From: Geminicoccaceae bacterium
GTDB lineage: Bacteria; Pseudomonadota; Alphaproteobacteria; Geminicoccales; Geminicoccaceae
Length of the DNA: 6,293 nucleotides
Assembly (NCBI GenBank): GCA_030824835.1
Contig: JAPJRA010000235.1
Coordinates: 1 to 6,293 of the forward strand
Reading direction: 5' to 3'
Shown: positions 1 to 5,077 of the stretch, in pieces
Position numbering within the stretch: the first letter of the stretch is position 1
How the letters are laid out: each line of letters opens with the position of its first letter
Program-made: the position numbers and the translations under genes
Notes under the pieces: model-generated
Databases searched by the model: none
Told to the model about the DNA's origin: nothing
The model's input: only the letters and a program-made list of their open reading frames with translations

Positions 1-752
1 TGCGCGTGGTCACTCGCACCGAGGGGCGGTCAGCGGACACTCAACGGCGGGCCGCCGACGCCGGAATGGAGAGCACCGACCTTGCCGGGCTCGCCGCCGC
101 GGACATCATCCTGTCCATCGTGCCGCCGAGCCTCGCCCTCAAGACGGCGACGATGTTGGCGCCACATCTCGACCGAAAGGCGCCACCCATCTACGTCGAC
201 TGCAATGCGGTGAGCCCCAGGACCACCGAGGAGGTCGCCGGCGTGATCGCGGCGGCGTCCGGCATCTTCGTCGATGGCAGCATCATCGGCGCGCCACCGG
301 CCGCCGATGGCCGCATGCCCAAGCTCTATGTCTCCGGCTCGGACGCGGCTCGGGTCGAGGTCCTGGCGCACCATGGGCTGGACATCCGCCGGCTCGATGG
401 CGCGGTCGGAACGGCGTCCGCGCTCAAGATGGCTTATGGCGGCTTGACCAAGGGGCTGACCGGGATCGCCGCCGCGCTGATTTTGGCGGCCGATCGCGCC
501 GGCGTCGGTGACGCTCTGCGCGAGGAGATGGCCGACAGCCAACCGGCGCTCCTCGCCCGCGCACGAAGCGCCATCCCCGACATGCTTCCCAAGGCCTACC
601 GGTGGACAGCCGAAATGAGTCATGTCGCCGCCTTCGTGGGCGAGCGACCCGAGGCCGCCGTCTGGGACGCGCTCGGCGCCTTCTATGCAGCGATCGCTGC
701 GGACCTGGAGCAGGGCAGCGGTGAGGTCGAGCGTCTGCGGCGGTTCCTTTGA
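1..752 (+). CDS. NAD(P)-dependent oxidoreductase, 6-phosphogluconate dehydrogenase-like with DUF1932-type C-terminus (5' partial)
   Basis: The reading frame is already open at base 3 and ends at TGA 750-752, giving about 249 visible residues. Numbering from the GTG at 6, residues 32-40 (ADIILSIVP) form the beta strand that ends the Rossmann cofactor domain. Residues 63-68 (VDCNAV) and 89-98 (VDGSIIGAPP) correspond to the substrate-side motifs of beta-hydroxyacid dehydrogenases. Lys141 in SALKMAYGGLTKG sits where this family has its catalytic lysine. The helical tail from about 135 to 235 resembles DUF1932. The glycine-rich GxGxxG loop is not visible, so some 30-40 N-terminal residues lie outside the window and the GTG at 6 is not the true start. 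It is probably a cytosolic enzyme that oxidises or reduces a hydroxyacid. The substrate cannot be told, and there is no operon link to the next gene, which starts 286 bp downstream. Confidence 0.85.
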   Translation, partial: RVVTRTEGRSADTQRRAADAGMESTDLAGLAAADIILSIVPPSLALKTATMLAPHLDRKAPPIYVDCNAVSPRTTEEVAGVIAAASGIFVDGSIIGAPPAADGRMPKLYVSGSDAARVEVLAHHGLDIRRLDGAVGTASALKMAYGGLTKGLTGIAAALILAADRAGVGDALREEMADSQPALLARARSAIPDMLPKAYRWTAEMSHVAAFVGERPEAAVWDALGAFYAAIAADLEQGSGEVERLRRFL

Positions 753-810
753 AGATGGCAGGAACCGGTACAGCGACGTCGCGGCGAGCCGGTGCGCGAT
801 CCGCTGGCGT

Positions 811-870
811 GGGGCTCAGTACCGGGTACCATTAACGCCTGGGGCTCAGTACCGGGTACCATTAACGCCT
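811..870. repeat. Perfect tandem duplication of a 30-bp unit
   Basis: Bases 811-840 and 841-870 are identical over all 30 positions, with no mismatch. The identity extends one base left (T at 810) and two bases right (GG at 871-872), so the repeat tract is 810-872, about 2.1 copies. Each unit contains a direct repeat GTACC-GG-GTACC, which includes the palindrome GGTACC, followed by CATTAACGCC. The unit is relatively AT-rich compared with its surroundings. It could be a recent slippage duplication or a doubled protein-binding site. The sequence alone does not decide between them. Confidence 0.95.
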
Positions 871-966
871 GGTAACAATTTTCATCAGCCCGCACAGCGC
901 CTGCGCCGCCTCGTCCGACACGTGGCCCTCGCGCACGTCCTCCTGCCTGCCGCGGCGATTGACCGA
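862..966 (-). pseudogene. Possible relict C-terminal end of a lost gene
   Basis: On the - strand a frame of 34 codons follows a TGA (967-969) and ends at TAA (862-864). Its second half reads like ordinary protein: EDVREGHVSDEAAQALCGLM, then KIVTRR and the stop. There is no start codon in the usable part, and I do not recognise the family. The stop falls inside the second copy of the 30-bp repeat, so the end of the peptide coincides with the repeat border. It may be the remnant of a deleted gene or chance coding in GC-rich DNA. Confidence is low. Confidence 0.2.
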
Positions 967-1038
967 TCATCGAGCCAGGGCCAAGCTTCCGGCCAATGCC
1001 GCGGCGCCGTCCGCCCGGCCCAACAGGGAGGTCGGGAG

Positions 1039-1560
1039 ATGCGGCAGCGCTGGCTGGTGGTGGGTGCTCTGGCCGTGGGACTCGGCGCGGCGGGTGCTGC
1101 GGCCGCCGAGGACGCGGCGACGCCCGCGGAGGTGGTGGCCAAGGTGCGTGCGGCGGCGGCGCTGCTGGCCGAGAAAGGCCAGGCGGGGCTGGCGGTGATC
1201 GGGGAGCGGCACGGGCCGTTCGTGTTCAAGGACAGCTACGTGTTCGCCTCGGACTGCGGCAAGGGGGTGATCCTGGCGCACCCGATCCAGCCCGGGCGCA
1301 ACGGGCAGCCGATCGCGGCCGGGCCACCCTATGGTGGCGTCAGCGCCGAGGACCGGGCCAAGGAGCAGTGCGCCGTGGGCACGGCGCCGGGCGGCGGCTG
1401 GTGGGCCTATCCGTTCCCCAAGCCCGGTGCCTCCGAGCCGTCGCGCAAGGTCAGCTATCTGGTCCCGGTGCCGGGCACGAGCTGGATCGTCGGCGCCGGG
1501 GTGTACGACGAGACCGACACGATCGAGGCGCTGACGCGGATCTCCGACGCGGCGCGGTGA
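1039..1560 (+). CDS. Exported single Cache-domain protein
   Basis: The 173-residue product starts at ATG 1039, seven bases after a strong Shine-Dalgarno GGGAGG (1026-1031). Longer in-frame starts upstream would run through the tandem repeat and are rejected. Residues 1-23 form a signal peptide: a basic MRQR start, a hydrophobic core and a likely cut after AAA before ED. Residues about 30-165 resemble a Cache_2/sCache ligand-binding fold. The signature is FKDSYVFASDC (63-73), ILAHP (78-82), the GGGWWAYPFPKPG block (118-130), then SRKVSYLVPVPG (135-146) and WIVGAGVYDE (149-158). Cys73 and Cys111 are the only cysteines after the signal peptide and could form a disulfide. Cache domains normally sit on chemoreceptors or kinases, but here there is no transmembrane anchor or output domain. 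It is therefore probably a free periplasmic small-molecule binder. It appears to be transcribed alone. Confidence 0.82.
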   Translation: MRQRWLVVGALAVGLGAAGAAAAEDAATPAEVVAKVRAAAALLAEKGQAGLAVIGERHGPFVFKDSYVFASDCGKGVILAHPIQPGRNGQPIAAGPPYGGVSAEDRAKEQCAVGTAPGGGWWAYPFPKPGASEPSRKVSYLVPVPGTSWIVGAGVYDETDTIEALTRISDAAR

Positions 1561-1720
1561 CCGGCCGGCTGCGTTGGCGCCCAGGAAGCATGGTACGGCC
1601 GGCGCCTCGCCATCGACGGAACCTGCCGTCCCCGCCGGCGCACGGCAGCCGGGCAGCGTCGCGGCGCGGCTGCGGCCCGCGTGCAGGGTGCGTCAGCCCG
1701 AAACGGCACCAACCGATCAG
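1561..1720. other. Intergenic region upstream of the ArsR operator
   Basis: These 160 bases between the Cache gene and the ArsR operator are very GC-rich and hold several short GC palindromes (for example GGCGCC at 1577 and again near 1600). I found no T-tract terminator, no RNA gene and no coding frame with family resemblance. Confidence 0.5.
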
Positions 1721-1736
1721 CATTGACTTATCAATG
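1721..1736. promoter_or_regulatory. Probable ArsR operator (perfect 6-4-6 palindrome)
   Basis: CATTGA-CTTA-TCAATG is a perfect inverted repeat with 6-bp arms, 22 bp upstream of the ArsR start codon. It is an AT-rich island in GC-rich DNA. ArsR/SmtB regulators bind short imperfect palindromes of this kind over their own promoters, so autorepression is the simplest reading. The assignment rests on position and symmetry, not on a matched motif. Confidence 0.6.
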
Positions 1737-1749
1737 AGTCGACGCTAAT
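1723..1749 (+). promoter_or_regulatory. Candidate promoter overlapping the operator
   Basis: TTGACT (1723-1728) matches five of six bases of the sigma-70 -35 consensus. GCTAAT (1744-1749) matches four of six -10 bases after a short 15-bp spacer. The predicted transcript would begin at about 1756, only a few bases before the ATG at 1759. The -35 box lies inside the palindrome, so a bound repressor would block it. The short spacer keeps confidence modest. Confidence 0.4.
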
Positions 1750-1758
1750 GGGTCTTCC

Positions 1759-2088
1759 ATGATCCCGACCGCCCCCCTCGACGCCGTCATGCGCACGCTG
1801 GCCGACCCCACCAGGCGGGCCGTGCTCGAGCGGATCATCCGTGCCGAGGAGATCAGCGTGGTGGACCTGACGCAGGGTAGCGGCGTGACGCAGTCGGCGG
1901 TCTCGCAGCATCTGCGCTCGCTGAAGGAGGCGGGGCTGATCGCCGGCCGCGCGCAAGGGCGCAACGTCTTCTACCGCGCCGAGCCGAAGGGGCTTGCGCC
2001 GCTGGTCGACTGGCTGAGCCATTATGGCGACTTCTGGCGCGAGCGGTTCGCTGGCCTGCGCACCCTGCTGAAGGACATCGACCCATGA
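1759..2088 (+). CDS. ArsR/SmtB-family winged-helix transcriptional regulator
   Basis: This 109-residue protein has the standard ArsR layout: LADPTRRAVLERI (14-26), then a helix-turn-helix with recognition helix TQSAVSQHLRSLKEAGLI (44-61) and a beta wing at about 62-73 ending NVFYRAE. It contains no cysteine and lacks the ELCVCDL metal site, so it is not a classical metal sensor. It resembles the ArsR subgroup that travels with AHSA1/SRPBCC genes. No Shine-Dalgarno precedes the ATG at 1759 (the upstream bases are GGTCTTCC), which fits a leaderless or nearly leaderless mRNA. The next methionine (Met11) also lacks one. Its stop codon overlaps the start of the SRPBCC gene (ATGA), so the two are translationally coupled. 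It probably represses this cluster through the palindrome at 1721-1736. The inducer is unknown. Confidence 0.92.
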   Translation: MIPTAPLDAVMRTLADPTRRAVLERIIRAEEISVVDLTQGSGVTQSAVSQHLRSLKEAGLIAGRAQGRNVFYRAEPKGLAPLVDWLSHYGDFWRERFAGLRTLLKDIDP

Positions 2089-2552
2089 ACGACGTCGCAT
2101 CGTCGCCGGCCACGCAGGACATCGTGGTGGAGGAGGTTCTGCCGCACGCGCCGGAGACGATCTGGCGGGCGCTGACCGACGGCCGGCTCATCGGCCGCTG
2201 GCTGATGGCGACGACCGGGTTCGCTGCCGTCCCGGGCACGCCGTTCACGTTCCAGACCAAGCCCGCCGGCGCCTGGGACGGTGTCATCCACTGCCGGGTG
2301 CTGGAGGTGATCCCGAACGAGCGCCTCGCCTATGCCTGGCAGGGCGGTGCGGCGGGCAATGTCGGCTACGGCGCGCCGTTGGACACAGTGGTCACCTTCG
2401 TCCTGACCAGGGTCCAGGGCGGCACGCGCCTGCGCCTGGTCCATGCCGGCTTCGTCACGCCGAGGAACGATACGGCGTTGCAGAACATGGGTGCCGGCTG
2501 GCCCAAGGTGATCGCGAACATCGGCGCCGTTGCCGGCGCGCCGGAGGACTGA
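2085..2552 (+). CDS. SRPBCC / AHSA1-family protein
   Basis: This 155-residue product begins at ATG 2085, overlapping the ArsR stop, with AAGGA (2071-2075) as ribosome-binding site inside the ArsR gene. The family signature is clear: a first strand (IVVEEVLPHAPETIWRALTD, 13-32), GRWLM (37-41), a central stretch of conserved family strands (CRVLEVIPNERLAYAW, about 69-84) and a C-terminal helix with GWPKVIANI. This is the START-like helix-grip fold of the AHSA1 (activator of Hsp90 ATPase homologue 1-like) family. Bacterial members form a hydrophobic cavity, and most have no proven reaction. It has no signal peptide, so it should be cytosolic. Pairing with an ArsR gene is a widespread arrangement and suggests that this protein is the regulated output, perhaps binding or handling a hydrophobic ligand. 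Confidence 0.9.
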   Translation: MNDVASSPATQDIVVEEVLPHAPETIWRALTDGRLIGRWLMATTGFAAVPGTPFTFQTKPAGAWDGVIHCRVLEVIPNERLAYAWQGGAAGNVGYGAPLDTVVTFVLTRVQGGTRLRLVHAGFVTPRNDTALQNMGAGWPKVIANIGAVAGAPED

Positions 2553-2611
2553 TCGACGGGACGCGGCCGCGCCGTCGGCGAGCGCGGACCGAGCCCCAAC
2601 GGGAGAGGACG

Positions 2612-3025
2612 ATGAGCGAGCCTTACACGGGCGGCTGCGCCTGCGGCGCGATCCGCTACCGGATCGCCGCCGAGCCGGTGACGATGGCCGACTGCCAGTG
2701 TCGCGACTGCCAGCACATGAGCGGCACCGGGCACGGGTCCTACCTGATCTTCGCGAGCCGGGAGGCAGCAGAGCTCGATGGCGACGTGACGCGGTGGGAC
2801 GCCGTCGGCGACAGCGGCAACGTCAAGACGCGCGCCTTCTGCCCGACCTGCGGCGCACCGGTCTACCTGATGCTCGCGGCGATGCCGGACATGCTCATCG
2901 TGCATGCCGGGAGCCTCGACGATCCGGGCCGCTACGCCCCCCGGGCGGTGACCTACCACGCACGGGGCCACGCCTGGGACCATCTCGATCCGGCCCTGCC
3001 CACCTTCGATGCGATGCCGCCGTGA
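2612..3025 (+). CDS. GFA-family zinc-binding protein (glutathione-dependent formaldehyde-activating enzyme-like)
   Basis: This is a 137-residue protein starting at ATG 2612, after GGGAGAGG (2601-2608). The zinc ligands of the GFA (Gfa/CENP-V) fold are all present: Cys9-x-Cys11 (GGCACG), Cys28-x-Cys30-x2-Cys33 (DCQCRDCQH) and Cys77-x2-Cys80 (FCPTCGAP). The middle SGTGHGSYLIF (37-47) and the C-terminal WDHLDPALPTFD are also typical. The founding member speeds the reaction of formaldehyde with glutathione, but most family members are of unknown activity, so the literal enzyme name should not be assumed. It lies 59 bp after the SRPBCC gene in the same direction and is probably co-transcribed with the ArsR pair. 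Confidence 0.9.
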   Translation: MSEPYTGGCACGAIRYRIAAEPVTMADCQCRDCQHMSGTGHGSYLIFASREAAELDGDVTRWDAVGDSGNVKTRAFCPTCGAPVYLMLAAMPDMLIVHAGSLDDPGRYAPRAVTYHARGHAWDHLDPALPTFDAMPP

Positions 3026-3026
3026 G

Positions 3027-3045
3027 CTGCCGCTCGACGCGGCAG
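3027..3045 (+). terminator. Hairpin just after the GFA gene, possible terminator
   Basis: CTGCCGC-TCGAC-GCGGCAG is a perfect 7-bp stem with a 5-base loop, starting one base after the GFA stop codon. The position suits the end of the ArsR-SRPBCC-GFA transcript. There is no T-tract downstream (ACGGCATCGG follows), so it is not a textbook intrinsic terminator. It may act with Rho or merely protect the 3' end. Confidence 0.35.
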
Positions 3046-3116
3046 ACGGCATCGGCCTGGACGCTCTGGAAGATCCTGCCCTTCGACGGGGCCAGCCATG
3101 ATGGCCGTCGGGCTTT

Positions 3117-3136
3117 GTTCTACATAGTGGTAGAAC
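3117..3136. promoter_or_regulatory. Probable toxin-antitoxin operator (perfect 7-6-7 palindrome)
   Basis: GTTCTAC-ATAGTG-GTAGAAC is a perfect inverted repeat with 7-bp arms, ending 15 bp before the antitoxin GTG. Antitoxins of this type bind palindromes over their promoter, more tightly when complexed with toxin. A -10-like CATAGT (3123-3128) lies inside it, with no good -35 partner. AT-rich for this window, it is the strongest symmetric element I see. Confidence 0.7.
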
Positions 3137-3151
3137 TGTGAAGAACGGGCC

Positions 3152-3388
3152 GTGAGCGAGACGGTGGGCCTGCGCGAGGCCAATCAGGACTTTTCAGCGC
3201 TGGTGGAGCGGGTGGCGCGCACCGGGCGCGGCGTGCTGGTGACGCGGCGCGGGGTGCGGATCGTGCCGGTGGAGCAGGGCGAGGCCGGGCTGACCGCCGA
3301 GCAGGCGGCACTGCTCGAGCGGACGGTGGGCCAGAAGCTTGCCCTGGCGCCGTGGCGGTTCGAGCGCGACGAGCTGCATGAGCGCTGA
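3152..3388 (+). CDS. Type II antitoxin, Phd/YefM-like
   Basis: This 78-residue protein starts at GTG 3152; the frame is closed by a TAG at 3131, so no longer start exists. The ribosome-binding site is weak. The N-terminal DNA-binding part carries the family pattern: LREANQDFSALVERVARTG (7-25), then VLVTRRGVRIVPV (28-40). The C-terminal part (about 45-78) is charged and ends PWRFERDELHER, the kind of tail that wraps around and blocks a PIN toxin. The gene overlaps the toxin by 11 bp. It should neutralise the toxin by direct binding and, with it, repress the operon at the palindrome just upstream. Confidence 0.88.
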   Translation: MSETVGLREANQDFSALVERVARTGRGVLVTRRGVRIVPVEQGEAGLTAEQAALLERTVGQKLALAPWRFERDELHER

Positions 3389-3845
3389 GCGGCGGCGCTT
3401 CGGCCTCGACACCAACATCCTGATCTACGCGATCGAGGCCGGCGCCAGCGAGAAAGGCCGGCGTGCCGAGCTGATCGTGCGGCGGGCGGTGGCGACTCGG
3501 CGGTGCGTGCTGTCGCTGCAGAATATCGGGGAGTTCAATGCGGCCTGCGTACGCAAGCGCCGGGCGGCGCCCGAAGCCGCCGCGGCCAGGGCGGGCGACT
3601 TCGGGCGACTGTTCACGACGGTGGCCGCGACCATGGACGAGGTGCACCTGGCCCTGGCCGAGGCGGCGTCCGGGCGGTTCTCCTACTGGGATGCGCTCCT
3701 GCTCGCGACGCTCGGCCGGGCCGGCTGCGCCGTTCTCCTGAGCGAGGACATGCAGGACGGTGCAGCACTCGCCGGGGTCACCGTACGCGACCCCCTGGCA
3801 GGCTGCCGGCTGCCCGACGAGGTCGAGGCGATGCTGGCGAGCTGA
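3378..3845 (+). CDS. vapC: Type II toxin, VapC-like PIN-domain ribonuclease
   Basis: The product is 155 residues from ATG 3378, which overlaps the antitoxin end and places the PIN motif right at the N-terminus (FGLDTNILIYAIE, 8-20). An ATG at 3339 in the same frame would add 13 residues with no family match, so it is rejected. The metal-binding acids of PIN nucleases are present: Asp11 in LDTN, Glu52 in NIGEFN, Asp105 in SYWDALLLA and Asp124 in LLSEDMQDG. VapC-type toxins cut tRNA or rRNA in an Mg2+-dependent way and stop translation; the target of this one cannot be told. No strong Shine-Dalgarno is seen, so translation probably depends on coupling to the antitoxin, which would keep toxin levels below antitoxin levels. 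All catalytic residues are intact, so the module looks functional. Confidence 0.92.
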   Translation: MSAERRRFGLDTNILIYAIEAGASEKGRRAELIVRRAVATRRCVLSLQNIGEFNAACVRKRRAAPEAAAARAGDFGRLFTTVAATMDEVHLALAEAASGRFSYWDALLLATLGRAGCAVLLSEDMQDGAALAGVTVRDPLAGCRLPDEVEAMLAS

Positions 3846-3882
3846 GCGGCGGGTCGGGGGATACCGACCGTAGGCACGCGTG

Positions 3883-4187
3883 TCAGACGTAAAAGCCCAG
3901 CAGCGCCAGATCTGCCTTCCCCTGCCGGTTCGCCGAAGCGCGGGCCTCCAGCATCCCCCCGAGCGGCGTCTGGCTGTCCCACCCGTGCAGCTGGTGGAGA
4001 TCGGTCCAGTCGGTGCCCAGCCGCTTCAGGCCGGCCTCGCAGGCGGCGATCAGATGGCGGCGCGAAAGGCAGGCATCGTTGGGCCCCTCGCCCAGCTTCA
4101 TGCGCACCTTGGTGGTGATCAGCGCGGCATCGCGCCGGCCGCATCGGTATCCACAGTCTTGGCGAACGCACCGGTGCCGCATTCCAT
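3883..4187 (-). pseudogene. Decayed aldo/keto reductase with internal deletions and a frameshift
   Basis: Read on the - strand, an ATG at 4187-4185 with a good GGGGGA ribosome-binding site opens a frame reading MECGTGAFAKTVDTDAAG, which then hits a stop. A second frame continues from about 4145 with GRRDAALITTKVRMKLGEG, then CEAGLKRLGTDWTDLHQLHG and WDSQTPL. This is the unmistakable central part of an aldo/keto reductase of the type with a GTGAFAK segment. Compared with intact relatives, three parts are missing: the first ~25 residues after ME (with the RRLGRSGLxVS motif), about 35 residues with the catalytic Asp and Tyr (FDTADVYS), and the C-terminal half of the barrel. The tail after QTPL (3883 to about 3960) has no clear match. 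With the catalytic residues gone, it cannot be an active enzyme. It fills most of the 500-bp gap between the toxin and the isomerase. Confidence 0.8.
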
Positions 4188-4285
4188 GGCGTTCCCCCTG
4201 TCCTGGATCCGCTGCGCCGATTTGGTAGCATGTCACGTGCGGGCGGACCCCGCCGATTCGTGCCGCTGGCATGTGTCATCCGGAC

Positions 4286-4314
4286 TGGACAAGGCCTAGC
4301 CCGCAGGATTTACT
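4286..4314 (+). promoter_or_regulatory. Candidate sigma-70 promoter of the sugar operon
   Basis: TGGACA (4286-4291) matches five of six -35 bases. It is followed by an exact 17-bp spacer and TTTACT (4309-4314), four of six -10 bases. Transcription would start near 4321, giving a leader of about 25 bases that holds the GGGAGG ribosome-binding site of the isomerase. Upstream lie a GC stem GGCGG-ACC-CCGCC (4242-4254) and a CACGTG (4234-4239), either of which could be a regulator site, but I cannot assign them. Confidence 0.45.
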
Positions 4315-4345
4315 GCGATCCAAGAAGCACAGGGAGGCAAGGATC

Positions 4346-5038
4346 GTGAAACGATCCGAGATCAACGGCATCATGCGTGCCGCGGACGCGTTCTTTCGCG
4401 GCCAGGGCTTCCACCTGCCCCCGTTCGCCTACTGGTCCCCGCAGGAATGGAAGAAGAAGGGCCCTGAGGTCGCCGAGATCGTCGACCGCCGGCTGGGCTG
4501 GGACATCACCGATTTCGGTCGCGGCAAGTTCTGCAAATGTGGTCTTGCCATCTTCACGCTGCGTAACGGCGACCCTGCCGACCTGCCGACCGGCAAAGGC
4601 AAGCTCTATGCCGAGAAGATCTTGATGTTCAAGCACGACCAAGTCTGCCCGTTCCACTTCCACTGGCACAAGATGGAAGACATCATCAATCGCGGCGGCG
4701 GCGACTTGTACGTGCAGGTCTACAACTCGAATCCAGAGGAAGGCGTCGCCGAGACGCCGGTCACGTTGAGCAAGGACGGCACGAGAACCGTTTTCGACGC
4801 GGGCACGCAGATCCGCGTCCAACCCGGCGAGAGCGTCAGCCTGCCGCCGACGGTCTACCACAAGCTGTGGGGCTGGCGGCACGACGTGATGGTCGGCGAG
4901 GTCTCGCTGGTCAACGACGACGACACCGATAATCGCTTCCTCGAAGGGGTCCCGCGCTTCGCCGACATCGAGGAGGACGAGGCACCGATGTTTCTCTTGC
5001 GCGACGACTACGAGCGCTACTGGGAGGCGAGGCGTTGA
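4346..5038 (+). CDS. D-lyxose ketol-isomerase (D-lyxose/mannose isomerase family)
   Basis: This 230-residue cupin-fold protein starts at GTG 4346, eight bases after GGGAGG (4332-4337). An ATG at 4271 in frame would add 25 residues upstream of the promoter-like region and is rejected. The length is close to the roughly 227 residues usual for the family. The metal site is complete: His104 and His106 in CPFHFHWHKMED, Glu111 in the same motif, and His172 in LPPTVYHKLWGW. Further family markers are FCKCGLAIFTLRNG (62-75), YAEKILMF (88-95) and GGGDLYVQVYN (117-127). Known members use a divalent metal to interconvert D-lyxose and D-xylulose, and often D-mannose and D-fructose. It lacks a signal peptide and should be cytosolic. 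It is the first gene of an operon with the TIM-barrel enzyme 39 bp downstream. Confidence 0.93.
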   Translation: MKRSEINGIMRAADAFFRGQGFHLPPFAYWSPQEWKKKGPEVAEIVDRRLGWDITDFGRGKFCKCGLAIFTLRNGDPADLPTGKGKLYAEKILMFKHDQVCPFHFHWHKMEDIINRGGGDLYVQVYNSNPEEGVAETPVTLSKDGTRTVFDAGTQIRVQPGESVSLPPTVYHKLWGWRHDVMVGEVSLVNDDDTDNRFLEGVPRFADIEEDEAPMFLLRDDYERYWEARR

Positions 5039-5077
5039 GCCGTCACCGGTTCCGCTGGAGCTGAAGGGAGAATCGGG

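Larger units (their letters stand above)
753..1038. other. Intergenic stretch with tandem repeat, no convincing intact gene
   Basis: This gap separates the oxidoreductase from the Cache-domain gene. It contains a 10-bp palindrome GCGACGTCGC (773-782), the 30-bp tandem repeat at 811-870 and a possible - strand relict at 862-966. The last part carries the ribosome-binding site of the next gene. A TTGACC box at 959-964 has only a weak -10 partner (CAAGCT at 982-987), so I do not call a promoter. The frame of the Cache gene is open through the whole gap, but its translation here is arginine- and proline-rich with no family resemblance, so I treat it as non-coding. Confidence 0.6.

Noticed and set aside
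862..876. TTAACGCCTGGTAAC as a CtrA-type site
   Set aside because: The first half-site and N7 spacing fit TTAA-N7-TTAA, but the second half is TAAC, and only one such arrangement occurs.
622..1038. In-frame upstream extension of the Cache gene, reaching into the oxidoreductase
   Set aside because: The good Shine-Dalgarno and signal peptide begin at 1039. The extension has no domain and overlaps the end of the upstream gene.
996..1748. 250-codon + strand frame through the Cache gene
   Set aside because: Its product is almost entirely Arg, Gly and Ala in the early part, a frame-shifted shadow of the real gene.
3880..4299. 139-codon + strand frame opposite the aldo/keto reductase remnant
   Set aside because: No family resemblance, and it is the antisense of recognisable reductase sequence.
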